DNA from: Clostridiales bacterium DTU070
GTDB lineage: Bacteria > Bacillota > Clostridia > DSM-8532
DNA: 64,000 nt
Assembly: GCA_001513105.1 (NCBI GenBank)
Contig: LFSH01000074.1
Location: 1 to 64,000, forward strand
Direction: 5' to 3'
Both the position numbers and the translations under genes were made by a program. Positions 17,897-26,822 of the stretch are shown in pieces. The notes under the pieces were generated by a model. The model made no database searches. It was not told the origin of the DNA and saw only the letters and a list, made by a program, of their open reading frames with translations. Positions within the stretch are counted from its first letter, which is position 1. Every line of letters begins with the position of its first letter.

Positions 17897-19056
17897 ATGT
17901 GCAGAACATGATAGCCCCTCATATAGCATCTGTTCCTCCGTCAGGCATAAGAAAGTATTTCGATCTTATCAATGAAATGAAGGACGCTATTTCCCTGGGA
18001 ATAGGAGAGCCTGATTTTGTTACGCCCTATTCCATCCGTGAAGCGGGTGTTTATTCCCTTGAAAAGGGTTACACAAACTATTCGTCAAATGCAGGGTTCA
18101 TTGAACTCAGGCAGGAGATATGCAACTATATGAAAAGACGCTTTAACCTGCAGTATGAACCTGCTGCTGAAGTGCTTGTCACCGTAGGTGGAAGCGAAGC
18201 CATTGATGTGGCGATAAGGACATTGGTTTCGCCTGGTGATGAGGTTATTATACCCGAACCGTCATTTGTTGCATATAAGGGATGTACGCTGTTTGCAGGC
18301 GCTGTACCGGTACCCCTCAGGCTTAAGGCTGAAAACCAGTTCCGCTTAAAACGCGCCGACCTGGAAAAAGTGGTTACCGACAAAACCAAGATCCTCATTA
18401 TTGCCTATCCGAACAACCCAACCGGGGCAATAATGGAATATGAGGATTACATTGAGATCGTTGATTTCCTGAAAGACAAGGAAATAATGGTGATTTCCGA
18501 TGAACTCTATGCAGAGCTGACTTACTCGGGCAGACATGTATCAATTGCCAATTTTGAAGAAATGAAGGACAGGACCATTGTAGTGAACGGCCTGTCAAAG
18601 GCTTATGCGATGACCGGCTGGAGAATTGGATATGCCTGCGGAAACAGGTATATTATTGAGCAAATGAAAAAAATACACCAGTATGCCATTATGTGCGCAC
18701 CGACAACAGCCCAGTATGCAGCAATTGAAGCCTTAAGAAACGGCGACGAAGAAGTGGCTGCGATGGTTAATGAGTATAACCGGAGAAGACGGCTGGTTGT
18801 GGACGGATTCAGAAAAATCGGCCTTGACTGCTTTGAGCCGCTTGGAGCTTTCTATGTATTCCCTGATATCAGTAAAACCGGGCTTTCTTCCGACGAATTC
18901 TGTGAACGGCTGCTTATCGAGGAAAAGGTTTTAATGGTTCCGGGCTCGGCTTTCGGTGAATGCGGAGAAGGTTTTGTAAGAGCGACATACGCCACATCAA
19001 CCGAGAAACTTATTGAAGCAATTAAGCGTACAGGCAGATTTATATCCAAATTCTGA
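17893..19056 (+). CDS. Pyridoxal-phosphate aminotransferase, class I
   Basis: Fold-type I aminotransferase, 387 residues, cytoplasmic. The cofactor pocket shows YPNNPTGA, SDELYAELTYSG and the Schiff-base lysine in NGLSKAYAMTGWRIGYA. It belongs to the broad aspartate/aromatic aminotransferase group (PatA/AspC-like); the amino-acid substrate cannot be told from sequence. The start overlaps the upstream Lrp-type gene by 4 bases. A hairpin terminator follows. Confidence 0.9.
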   Translation: MNVQNMIAPHIASVPPSGIRKYFDLINEMKDAISLGIGEPDFVTPYSIREAGVYSLEKGYTNYSSNAGFIELRQEICNYMKRRFNLQYEPAAEVLVTVGGSEAIDVAIRTLVSPGDEVIIPEPSFVAYKGCTLFAGAVPVPLRLKAENQFRLKRADLEKVVTDKTKILIIAYPNNPTGAIMEYEDYIEIVDFLKDKEIMVISDELYAELTYSGRHVSIANFEEMKDRTIVVNGLSKAYAMTGWRIGYACGNRYIIEQMKKIHQYAIMCAPTTAQYAAIEALRNGDEEVAAMVNEYNRRRRLVVDGFRKIGLDCFEPLGAFYVFPDISKTGLSSDEFCERLLIEEKVLMVPGSAFGECGEGFVRATYATSTEKLIEAIKRTGRFISKF

Positions 19057-19063
19057 ATATAAT

Positions 19064-19095
19064 AAAAGTGCGAATTGTGATTCGCACTTTTATTT
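19064..19095. terminator. Bidirectional terminator after aminotransferase and spo0E-like gene
   Basis: AAAAGTGCGAA / TTCGCACTTTT perfect 11-bp stem with a 6-base loop and T-tracts on both sides. Confidence 0.88.
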
Positions 19096-19121
19096 CATGG
19101 AAACTTAGTCCTTTTTTGAAT

Positions 19122-19265
19122 TCATAAATGCTTCTTGCCTATCTGGCTGTACATATGCCTGAGTATTATTTTATCCAGTTCCTGGCTGACTTCCACGATC
19201 TGCTTCCTGGAACCGGTTTCAATGACCTCGTGGAGTTCCTTTCGTACCTTTTTTAACTCCGACAT
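19122..19265 (-). CDS. Spo0E-like aspartyl phosphatase (47 residues)
   Basis: Short ORF starting MSELKKVRKELHEVIE and containing the Spo0E-family signature SQELDKIILRHM (residues 27-38), with the S-x-E-L-D core. Spo0E-like proteins are helical hairpins that dephosphorylate Spo0A~P and restrain sporulation. ATG 19265 is preceded by a strong run of G (AGGGGGGAAT on the minus strand) at suitable spacing. It converges with the aminotransferase gene and shares its terminator. Reading frame, ribosome site and motif together support a real gene. Confidence 0.85.
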   Translation of the reverse strand: MSELKKVRKELHEVIETGSRKQIVEVSQELDKIILRHMYSQIGKKHL

Positions 19266-19617
19266 CTTTTGTATTCCCCCCTTTATACCTCCTTATGTAA
19301 AATCTTGACGGTAAATGTATGTTACTGTTAATATAATAAAATGCATGGGTATATTTGTCAATTTTCTGAAAAAACAACCTTTCGGGCAGAAAGACCTTTA
19401 AACTTTCATACAGCCTGATTACGGCACATAAAGGGAAGGAAATATTTCCGTATTTTTCTGTTTTGTGCCGGTAACATGCCCTGTTTTACTGCAATTTGCC
19501 CGGGTTTGACTGAGAGGACGAAAACCGGTTAATATATTATATAATTAGCGTTGCGAAAATTTACCTGTCTTTTCAGGGAGCAGTTTAAAATTATGGAACA
19601 GGAGTTGAAGACGCAGT

Positions 19618-20385
19618 ATGTTGACAAATAAAAACATTATAATCATGGGAGTGCGGAACAAGTGGAGCATAGCATGGGGAACAGCCAAGGCATGTCTTGA
19701 GCAGAACGCAGGCATCATTCTCACCTATCTTGGCGAAAGGGAAAAAGAATCGATAGAGAAACTTGTACAGGGGGAATATGAGCAACGGGTAAGGCTCTAT
19801 CCCTGTGATGTTTCATCCGACGAACAGATACAGGAGCTTTTTGACAAAGTGGAAAAGGATTTCGGCATTGTTCATGGCCTGGTGCATGCTGTGGCTCATG
19901 CCAGGACGGAGGATTTGAGAGATTCCTTTATAAACACGTCCAGGGATGGTTTCCTGCATGCGATGAATATAAGCGCATACTCATTGATTGCGGTATCAAG
20001 GTATGCAAAGGACCTGATGAAAGACGGCGGAAGCATTGTTACACTGACATACCAGGGTTCAAACCGGGTTGTCCAGGGATATAATGTAATGGGAGTGGCA
20101 AAGGCGGCCTTAGAGTCGTCTGTAAGATACCTTGCCGATGATCTGGGTATGCAGAACATACGGGTTAATGCAGTTTCCGCAGGTCCCGTAAAAACATTGT
20201 CAGCAATGGGAATTCAGAATTTCGGAAGCATTCTGGATATTGTGCAACAAAGGGCACCGCTCAGAAGGAATGTGACGCAGAAAGATATCGGGGACACTGT
20301 TGCATGCCTGTTAAGCGATTATACAGCCGGTATAACCGGACAGATTATTTACGTGGATTCGGGATTCAGTATACTGGGCGCATGA
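19618..20385 (+). CDS. fabI: Enoyl-[acyl-carrier-protein] reductase (NADH)
   Basis: Short-chain dehydrogenase of 255 residues that reduces trans-2-enoyl-ACP in fatty acid synthesis. The FabI-type nucleotide motif GVRNKWSIAWG replaces the usual GxxxGxG, and the catalytic Tyr and Lys sit in YNVMGVAKAALE with six residues between them. The C-terminus ITGQIIYVDSGFSILG is typical. Start ATG 19618 with AGGAG about 15 bases upstream. It stands alone, flanked by its own terminator; the 350 bases before it hold no further gene except the spo0E-like ORF. Confidence 0.92.
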   Translation: MLTNKNIIIMGVRNKWSIAWGTAKACLEQNAGIILTYLGEREKESIEKLVQGEYEQRVRLYPCDVSSDEQIQELFDKVEKDFGIVHGLVHAVAHARTEDLRDSFINTSRDGFLHAMNISAYSLIAVSRYAKDLMKDGGSIVTLTYQGSNRVVQGYNVMGVAKAALESSVRYLADDLGMQNIRVNAVSAGPVKTLSAMGIQNFGSILDIVQQRAPLRRNVTQKDIGDTVACLLSDYTAGITGQIIYVDSGFSILGA

Positions 20386-20410
20386 AAGGAAGCAGATGCT
20401 TCCTTTATTG
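20385..20410 (+). terminator. Terminator of fabI
   Basis: AAAGGAAGC / GCTTCCTTT stem with a 4-base loop followed by a short T-rich stretch. Confidence 0.65.
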
Positions 20411-20539
20411 CCTTTTGCATTTTTACAATTTGTTCATATTTTGTTCAAATGAATACTGCATAATTAAATAGGTTGTACAGTGCTATAACCAGCAATAATG
20501 TATCACCGCAGTAAATCTTTGAAAGATTGGAGGAGCACT

Positions 20540-21487
20540 ATGATAGAGATTCAAAACCTTACAAAGCATTATGGCGAAATAAAAGCCATAGAAGATGTAA
20601 GTTTTACTGTCAACAAAGGAGAAATCCTCGGCTTTTTAGGGCCGAACGGGGCGGGTAAAACCACTACAATGAACATTATTACCGGGTATATGCCCTCGAC
20701 GTCAGGTACCGTAACCGTTGACGGGTATGACATAATGGACAATCCCGGGGAAGTGAAAAAAAGGATAGGGTATTTGCCCGAACTGCCGCCGTTATATCTG
20801 GATATGACAGTATCGGATTTCCTGAACTTTTGTGCCCAGCTTAAGGATGTGGACAAAAAAGTATGGAAAAGCCAGAAGAACGATATAATGGAACTGGTCA
20901 AGATAACCCATGTACAGCACCGGTTAATCAGAAACCTTTCCAAGGGATACAGGCAGAGAGTCGGCCTGGCTCAGGCTCTTGTCGGTGCTCCTGAGGTTCT
21001 TATCCTCGACGAACCTACAGTGGGACTTGATCCCAAGCAGATTATAGAAATCCGCAAGCTCATCAAGGCCCTCGGGAAAAATCACACAATCATATTAAGT
21101 TCGCATATTCTGCCTGAAGTCAGCGCAGTATGCGAGAGGGTTGTTATTATAAACAAGGGCAGGATAGTAGCAGTTGATACCCCCGAAAACCTGTCAAAGA
21201 ATCTTGCAGATTTCACAAAATTCAAGATGACAATTGCCGGTCCGGAAAAGAAGGTAAAGGAACTGATCCAGCAGGTTTACGGCGTTAAGTATCTTGAAGT
21301 TCAGAATACAGGCAAGAATGATGAGTTTGGTTATATTATTGAGGCTTACAAGGATATAGATGTCAGAAAGCCTATTTTCCACAAGTTAGCCCAGGCAGGT
21401 TACCCGATTCTTGAACTGAGATCTTTGGGCCTGTCCCTTGAAGAAATATTCCTGCAGTTGACAACCGAGGAGAAGGAGGTAAACTGA
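20540..21487 (+). CDS. ABC transporter ATP-binding protein (GldA-like)
   Basis: ABC ATPase of 315 residues with Walker A GPNGAGKTT, signature motif NLSKGYRQRVGLAQAL, Walker B VLILDEPTVGLD, and a C-terminal extension of about 90 residues seen in exporter ATPases of the CcmA/Nod type. ATG 20540 follows TTGGAGGAGCACT; in-frame ATG 20498 lacks a ribosome site. First gene of a four-gene operon with a permease, a GldG-type protein and a DUF4340 protein. The exported substrate is unknown. Confidence 0.9.
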   Translation: MIEIQNLTKHYGEIKAIEDVSFTVNKGEILGFLGPNGAGKTTTMNIITGYMPSTSGTVTVDGYDIMDNPGEVKKRIGYLPELPPLYLDMTVSDFLNFCAQLKDVDKKVWKSQKNDIMELVKITHVQHRLIRNLSKGYRQRVGLAQALVGAPEVLILDEPTVGLDPKQIIEIRKLIKALGKNHTIILSSHILPEVSAVCERVVIINKGRIVAVDTPENLSKNLADFTKFKMTIAGPEKKVKELIQQVYGVKYLEVQNTGKNDEFGYIIEAYKDIDVRKPIFHKLAQAGYPILELRSLGLSLEEIFLQLTTEEKEVN

Positions 21488-21488
21488 A

Positions 21489-22199
21489 ATGTTAGCCATT
21501 TGGAAACGTGAAGTTCAGGCATATTTTTACCAGCCTATTGCTTATATTCTGATTGGAATCTTTTTCGCGATTTCGTCAATATATTTCACTTTTGGTACAA
21601 TAGCATCACAGGCTGCCGAACTGAACAATCTTCTTTCAAGTATAATTTTTATTCTTACGTTTGTATGCCCAATTCTTACCATGCGTATTCTTACAGAAGA
21701 CAGGAAAAACGGTACTGAAGTATTGCTGGTTACATCACCGGTGGATGTTTACCAGATTGTACTGGGGAAATTCCTTGCTTCCTTAACCGTATTCCTGGTA
21801 ATGTTTGCATCCACCTTTATTTATCTTGCAATTATATATATCCTCGGCGGGAAACCTGAAATTCCGATGCTTATCGGAGGATATATCGGATTCCTGCTGG
21901 TTGGGGCATCATATATAGCAATTGGAGTTTTCGCATCTTCCCTGACTGAAAACCAGATAGTGGCAGCAATAATCAGTTTTGCCATCCTGCTGGTTATAAA
22001 CATTATAGACCCCATCGCATCATTCGTCGGCGGTTTTACAGCAAAAGTGCTTGATATGTTCTCCTTGTTGTCAAGGTACAAGGATCTAAATTCTGGTATA
22101 CTGGATCTGACATCCGTTGTTTATTATCTCAGCTTTACGGCAGTATTTCTATTCCTAACAACAAGAGTTATCGATAAAAGACGCTGGAGTCAGGGGTGA
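21489..22199 (+). CDS. ABC transporter permease (GldF-like)
   Basis: 236 residues with six predicted membrane segments, ABC-2 type. The region ILTEDRKNGTEVLLVTSPV, conserved in ABC-2 permeases, lies after the second segment. It starts two bases after the ATPase stop and ends overlapping the next gene. Together with the ATPase it should form the membrane exporter core. In gliding Bacteroidetes GldAFG relatives are needed for motility; in Clostridia the role is not established. Confidence 0.87.
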   Translation: MLAIWKREVQAYFYQPIAYILIGIFFAISSIYFTFGTIASQAAELNNLLSSIIFILTFVCPILTMRILTEDRKNGTEVLLVTSPVDVYQIVLGKFLASLTVFLVMFASTFIYLAIIYILGGKPEIPMLIGGYIGFLLVGASYIAIGVFASSLTENQIVAAIISFAILLVINIIDPIASFVGGFTAKVLDMFSLLSRYKDLNSGILDLTSVVYYLSFTAVFLFLTTRVIDKRRWSQG

Positions 22200-22204
22200 T
22201 TGAC

Positions 22205-23872
22205 ATGAAAGACAAGGAAATAAAAGATATGAACAATAACAGTATTGAAGATATGAACAACATGGATGATGTGAAAAATATGGAAGACGTAAGGGACATG
22301 GAAAACTTGAATGATGCGGAAAACACGAATGACGCCGGAAACATGAATGAAGCAGAAAATATTAATGATATGAAAGATGCTGAAGAAATGAAGGAAAAGG
22401 AAGATAAAAAGGCCAGGAAGGATAAACCACCCAGGAAGCCTGTCTTTAACAAAAGAAGTCTGCGCTTCGGGTCATATTCCTTTGTGTTGACTGTAATTGT
22501 TATTGCAGCCGCAATAATACTCAACGCAATTGTCGGTGCAACCCAGATAAGGGAATTCCTTAAAATAGACCTGACCAGCAACAAGCTATACAGCCTGAGT
22601 GAAAAAACAGACGAAGTATTGAAAGAGTTGAATGAGAAAGTTGAAATCATCGGCCTGTTTGATGAAAGCAAGATGTCTGACTCATCGTACAGCCAGGTAA
22701 TTGAGTTTATCAAGCAGTATGAAACAAAAAGCAGCCTGATTGACGTAAGATATGTTGATCCTGAAAAGAACCCTGCATATATACAGAACGAACTTGATCC
22801 TGAAGGCCTGCTTGGTGTTTCAAAATATGATTTCGTCGTAAGAAGCAGTAAACGCTCAAAAGTTTTGTCAACCTATGATATTTTTGATATAACTTACAAC
22901 TCATCCTATATACCCCAGGTTACAGGATTAAATGCTGAATACGCATTCACCGGCGCAATCCGGTATGTTACTTCGGATGATATTCCGGCTGTTTATTACA
23001 CCGAAGGGCATGGGGAAGGCGACCTCGAAAAAGAGTATTCCGAACTGGTATCCAGCCTGGAGTTGAACGGGTATGAAGTGAAGAAGATAAACCTTGCATC
23101 TGTTGAGCAAATTCCTGAAGATGCATCAATAGTTCTCTTTGCGAGCCCGAAATGGGATCTGACAACTCCCGAGCTTGACAAACTCTACCAATACATGGAA
23201 AACGGCGGTAACACGGTATTCCTTTTTGATCCCCCGGAAACCAATGTACGGCTGACCAATTTCGAAGAGTTCCTGTCAAGGTACAATATTGCCCTGGGAT
23301 ATGATGTCATTTTTGAAATGGCTGCAAACAGGGCTGCATACGGACAGCCTTACTATTTCATGCCGACAGTTGAGAACAACTCAATTAACTCGGTACTGGA
23401 ACCCAGTAAATTCAACCTGACGTTGGTATATGCCCAAAGTATTGAAATACTGAAGAATGAAAAGGAATGGATTTCTTCAACACCATTGCTGACCACATCT
23501 TCAGAAGCAATAGGAAAGGCTTTGTTTGAAGGTGAAGAAGACAATACCGGTCCGCTGAACATTGCCGTTGCAGTTGAGAACTCCGGATATACAAGGAAAA
23601 GCAAGACAGTCGTTATCGGAAACTCAACCTTTGTTTCCGACAGGGGAATGAGTATTTCAGATACCGGAAAGAAGTTCCTTGTAAACAGCATTAACTGGAT
23701 GCAGGAGAAGGAAGCCGATATCTATATTCCTGTTAAGAAATACTCAATACCGCGGATTCAGAATGTCACACAGCAGACCCTGACAATACTCTTTATCGGA
23801 CTTATTATCGTTGTTCCGTTGATTATAATGGGAGCAGGAGTATTTGTCTGGTTAAGGAGGAGACATCTATGA
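22205..23872 (+). CDS. GldG-type ABC auxiliary protein with repetitive acidic N-terminus
   Basis: About 555 residues. The first 65 or so are a low-complexity cytoplasmic stretch built of M/N/D/E repeats (DMNN, DVKN, DMEN, DAEN, DAGN, NEAEN). A membrane helix follows (YSFVLTVIVIAAAIILNAIV), then a long extracytoplasmic GldG/ABC_transp_aux domain (NKLYSLSEKTDEVLKELNE; YTEGHGE) and a second membrane helix near the C-terminus before WLRRRH. GTG 22196 overlaps the permease stop; ATG 22205 is better spaced from AGGGGTG. The start of the next gene overlaps by four bases. Confidence 0.82.
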   Translation: MKDKEIKDMNNNSIEDMNNMDDVKNMEDVRDMENLNDAENTNDAGNMNEAENINDMKDAEEMKEKEDKKARKDKPPRKPVFNKRSLRFGSYSFVLTVIVIAAAIILNAIVGATQIREFLKIDLTSNKLYSLSEKTDEVLKELNEKVEIIGLFDESKMSDSSYSQVIEFIKQYETKSSLIDVRYVDPEKNPAYIQNELDPEGLLGVSKYDFVVRSSKRSKVLSTYDIFDITYNSSYIPQVTGLNAEYAFTGAIRYVTSDDIPAVYYTEGHGEGDLEKEYSELVSSLELNGYEVKKINLASVEQIPEDASIVLFASPKWDLTTPELDKLYQYMENGGNTVFLFDPPETNVRLTNFEEFLSRYNIALGYDVIFEMAANRAAYGQPYYFMPTVENNSINSVLEPSKFNLTLVYAQSIEILKNEKEWISSTPLLTTSSEAIGKALFEGEEDNTGPLNIAVAVENSGYTRKSKTVVIGNSTFVSDRGMSISDTGKKFLVNSINWMQEKEADIYIPVKKYSIPRIQNVTQQTLTILFIGLIIVVPLIIMGAGVFVWLRRRHL

Positions 23873-25356
23873 GCAATTTCAAAAAACTTATTATTCCTGC
23901 AGTTGTGTTGGTGCTGCTTGTTGGGGTATACCTTGTTGTTACTAATCTTCCCGAAAAGGAAGATGAGGGAGACACCGGCACAGCCCGGGAGTTGATAGAA
24001 ATATTCAACTTTGATAAGAACAGTCTCGTAGAGATTATCATGGAAAACAAGGGTGAAACTTTGCATTTCAGGTATACAACCATCCAGGTTGAACAGGAGA
24101 CCACGAACGCTGATGGCACTGTAGAGAAAAAAATGGTGGACAGGAATGTCTGGGTACCAGTTCAGCCCGAAGACATGAATGTACGCTCCAGCGCCATAGA
24201 CAGTATTGCCTGGAATGCGAACACACTGAAAGCGTATAAGATTATTGACGAGAATCCTTCGGATCTGTCGGTATACGGGTTGGATAATCCTGTGAAGCTG
24301 ACCTTTATAATGAATGACGGTACCCGCTATATCCTGTTTGTAGGAAATGAGACTCCCACAGGCGGATCCTACTATGCACAAAAGGAAGGGGATCCCACTG
24401 TTTATACCATCGGTGACTATGAAGCCGAAAAGTTCATTCAAACAAAATTTGATCTTGTGGAAACGGACATCTATGACAAGGAATATACAGCGCAGGACTT
24501 TACGGCTTTAAGATTTACAAGAAACCAGAATCTTGTTCTTGATACGGTAACAGATGAAACGGGAGTAAAATGGCTGCTTTCCTACCCGATAGAAGCTGAA
24601 GCGAGGTACGAGAATATTTATAAAATAGTCGAATCACTTGCAGGTATTACAGTATCCGAATATATCGAGGAAAATGTCGAAGACCTGAATAAATATGGTC
24701 TTGAAAAACCTCCTTATATCTTTGAATACACCCTGGACGGAAAGGATTACAAACTGTCCCTTGGGAAACTGCATACCGACGGAAGATCATATTATGCAAT
24801 GATGAATGATGAAAATGTTGTTTTCACGGTTTCCTCGAGCCTGTTCACTTTCCTTGACAAGCCGGTGGAAGAACTGATAAGCTCATTTGTGCACCTGCAG
24901 AACATAAATGAAGTCAGCGAAGTGATAGTGAAAATAGACGGAAGGGTTGACGTTTTAAAGATGAATGTTGATCCCGAAGACGACGAAAAGAGCACTTATG
25001 AGTTTAACGGAACGCTTCTCACAGGAGAAGAGGATGAAGACTATATAAGGACATACAAGAAATACTACCAGGGTATAATAGGCATTACAATGGACAAACT
25101 GAACCTTGACATTGAACCTGCGCTTGAAAACCCGGATGTTACGATAGAATACACCCTGAAGACCGGAGAGGAGATTGTTGTTGAACTGGTACCTGACACT
25201 GAAGGCGTATATTACTATGCATTCAAAAACGGAGAATACACCGGTATGATGGTACGAAGAAAACAGCTTGAGGATGAAAACAGAAACGGCATAAGGGTAT
25301 CACAGCCTAAACTCGTTGAAGCATTAAAAGAAAGGGAAGAATCCCGGAAAGAGTAA
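23869..25356 (+). CDS. DUF4340 domain-containing membrane-anchored protein
   Basis: 495 residues with an N-terminal membrane anchor (about residues 6-25, IIPAVVLVLLVGVYLVVTN) and a large extracytoplasmic region in which two DUF4340-like blocks can be seen (DLSVYGLDNPVKLTF with TYYAQ-like context, and DLNKYGLEKPPYIFEYTL with a DGRSYYAM context). DUF4340 proteins regularly accompany GldG-type ABC systems; their biochemical role is unknown. Last gene of the operon, followed by a strong terminator. Confidence 0.85.
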   Translation: MSNFKKLIIPAVVLVLLVGVYLVVTNLPEKEDEGDTGTARELIEIFNFDKNSLVEIIMENKGETLHFRYTTIQVEQETTNADGTVEKKMVDRNVWVPVQPEDMNVRSSAIDSIAWNANTLKAYKIIDENPSDLSVYGLDNPVKLTFIMNDGTRYILFVGNETPTGGSYYAQKEGDPTVYTIGDYEAEKFIQTKFDLVETDIYDKEYTAQDFTALRFTRNQNLVLDTVTDETGVKWLLSYPIEAEARYENIYKIVESLAGITVSEYIEENVEDLNKYGLEKPPYIFEYTLDGKDYKLSLGKLHTDGRSYYAMMNDENVVFTVSSSLFTFLDKPVEELISSFVHLQNINEVSEVIVKIDGRVDVLKMNVDPEDDEKSTYEFNGTLLTGEEDEDYIRTYKKYYQGIIGITMDKLNLDIEPALENPDVTIEYTLKTGEEIVVELVPDTEGVYYYAFKNGEYTGMMVRRKQLEDENRNGIRVSQPKLVEALKEREESRKE

Positions 25357-25367
25357 AAACTCAGTTG

Positions 25368-25413
25368 AAAAAGCCGTATTCCCCTGGGTATCACCAGGGA
25401 ATACGGCTTTTTT
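25368..25413 (+). terminator. Strong terminator of the Gld-type ABC operon
   Basis: A 20-bp near-perfect stem (starting AAAAAGCCGTATTCC and mirrored before CGGCTTTTTT), 4-6 base loop, ending in six T. The reverse strand also carries a T-run. Confidence 0.93.
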
Positions 25414-25673
25414 AACCCTGTCGGTAATGTTCTGTTATCCCGGAAAAGCTCCCCGGATATTATATTCCGGCCGGGGTTTCTCGCCAACTGAACCGAATAC
25501 CCGGATTTTAGGCATGACACCCGGAAAGGATATCGTACTGAAAGTCACTTCAAAAAAGTTCATTAAACCGGAAAAAATTTTGTATACAAAATACTAAAAA
25601 CCATTTTGCTGGTTTTTCTTCAAAGTCTTATAATTCAAGGGTTTTCAGGTTTTAAAAAATTTCCTGTTTTGAG

Positions 25674-25702
25674 TTGATTTATGTGAGCAGTTTTGTTATA
25701 AT
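25674..25702 (+). promoter_or_regulatory. Sigma-A promoter of the hydrogenase operon
   Basis: TTGATT (25674-25679) and a perfect TATAAT (25697-25702) with 17-base spacing. The -10 box lies inside the first Rex-type operator. Between the upstream terminator and this promoter (25414-25673) I see no gene. Confidence 0.8.
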
Positions 25703-25734
25703 ATTAACAAAGTAACTTGTTAATATTATAACAA
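25693..25734. promoter_or_regulatory. Tandem Rex-type operators
   Basis: Two 18-bp sites match TTGTTANNNNNNTAACAA perfectly: 25693-25710 and 25717-25734, centres 24 bp apart. Together they form one larger palindrome. Rex is the redox repressor that leaves DNA when NADH/NAD+ is high. Site 1 covers the -10 box and site 2 the predicted start region, a layout suited to repression of the NADH-linked hydrogenase operon. No rex gene lies in this window. Confidence 0.85.
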
Positions 25735-25770
25735 ACCGAATACAATCATTCTCAGACTGGGGGTTTTATT

Positions 25771-26265
25771 ATGAGCTGCAAATGCTCAAGCACTTGTGTA
25801 GATACAAAAGCGCAGGAACTTGAAAGGATTATTGATAAGTATAAGGGTGTGAAAGGAGCTCTGATTCCGGTTCTTCACGAAGCCCAGGAACTTTACGGTT
25901 ATTTGCCGATTCATGTTCAGAAAGCCATTGCTGAAGGATTGGGAGTTTCTCTTGCAGAAGTATACGGAGTTGTTACTTTTTATACCCAGTTTTCCCTTTA
26001 TCCTAAAGGTAAGTACCAGATCCAGTTATGCCTGGGCACAGCCTGCTATGTTAAAGGGGCGGGCGCAATCTATGAGGAGTTTAAGAAAGAGTTGGGCTTA
26101 AAAGGAGACGGAGTTACCGAAGACGGAATGTTTTCGCTTGAAGCCTGCCGCTGTATAGGAGCGTGCGGTCTGGCGCCGGTTATAATGATAAACGGTGAGG
26201 TATACGGAAGGCTTGTACCAAGTGATGTTCCAAAGCTGATTCAAAAGTATCGTGATATGGGATGA
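25771..26265 (+). CDS. hydC: [FeFe] hydrogenase subunit HydC (NuoE-like)
   Basis: 164-residue thioredoxin-fold [2Fe-2S] protein of the NuoE/24-kDa family. A first cysteine pair lies in CLGTACYVKGA and a second in EACRCIGACGLAP. In the trimeric hydrogenase this subunit passes electrons between the NADH site of HydB and HydA. The extreme N-terminus adds a short Cys cluster (MSCKCSSTC). Start ATG 25771 behind CTGGGGG. It is first in the Rex-controlled operon and overlaps the next gene by four bases. Confidence 0.9.
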   Translation: MSCKCSSTCVDTKAQELERIIDKYKGVKGALIPVLHEAQELYGYLPIHVQKAIAEGLGVSLAEVYGVVTFYTQFSLYPKGKYQIQLCLGTACYVKGAGAIYEEFKKELGLKGDGVTEDGMFSLEACRCIGACGLAPVIMINGEVYGRLVPSDVPKLIQKYRDMG

Positions 26266-26822
26266 AAGACATATCGCTGCATTTGATGGATATAGCACAG
26301 AATTCCATTACAGCGGGTGCAACGAAAATCAGCATTTTAATAGCCTGTGAAGATGGTTTCCTTGTATTCAGGTTGTCGGATAATGGATGCGGCATGGATA
26401 AGGAAATACTGGAAAAAGTGACAGACCCCTTTATCACAACCAGGACAACAAGGGAAGCAGGCATGGGAATTCCATTACTGAAACTCTCTGCCGAGATGAC
26501 CGGCGGAAGTTTTGAAATAGAGTCCCGCAAAGGAGAAGGTACAACTACGGAGGCACGATTTGTCACAGACAGTATTGACAGGATTCCGCTGGGGGACATT
26601 GACGAAACACTGAAGGCTTTGATACTTTCAAATCCTGAGATAGATTATGAAATAAGATTTAAGAGCGATAAAGCGGTTTTTGAAATGGATACAGGGAGTA
26701 TAAAAGAGTATTTGAACGGTGTTTCGATAAGTAATTTTGAAGTTATTGACTGGATTGAACAAAAAATACGTGAAGGAATGAAAGATGTTTTTGGAGGTGT
26801 TCTGAATGAAATCTCTGGCTGA
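26262..26822 (+). CDS. Stand-alone HATPase_c ATP-binding protein in hydrogenase operon
   Basis: 186 residues. The first 110 form a GHKL/HATPase_c domain: N-box LHLMDIAQNSITAGA, G1 box DNGCGMD, phosphate-lid region ending in GMGIPLLK. There is no dimerisation, receiver or sensor domain. The last 75 residues (from about DSIDRIPLGD) form a small separate region without a recognised fold. It overlaps hydC by 4 bases and the next gene by 17, so it is translated with the hydrogenase subunits. Similar genes occur in hyd operons of other Clostridia. Its role, perhaps regulatory, is unproven. Confidence 0.85.
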   Translation: MKDISLHLMDIAQNSITAGATKISILIACEDGFLVFRLSDNGCGMDKEILEKVTDPFITTRTTREAGMGIPLLKLSAEMTGGSFEIESRKGEGTTTEARFVTDSIDRIPLGDIDETLKALILSNPEIDYEIRFKSDKAVFEMDTGSIKEYLNGVSISNFEVIDWIEQKIREGMKDVFGGVLNEISG

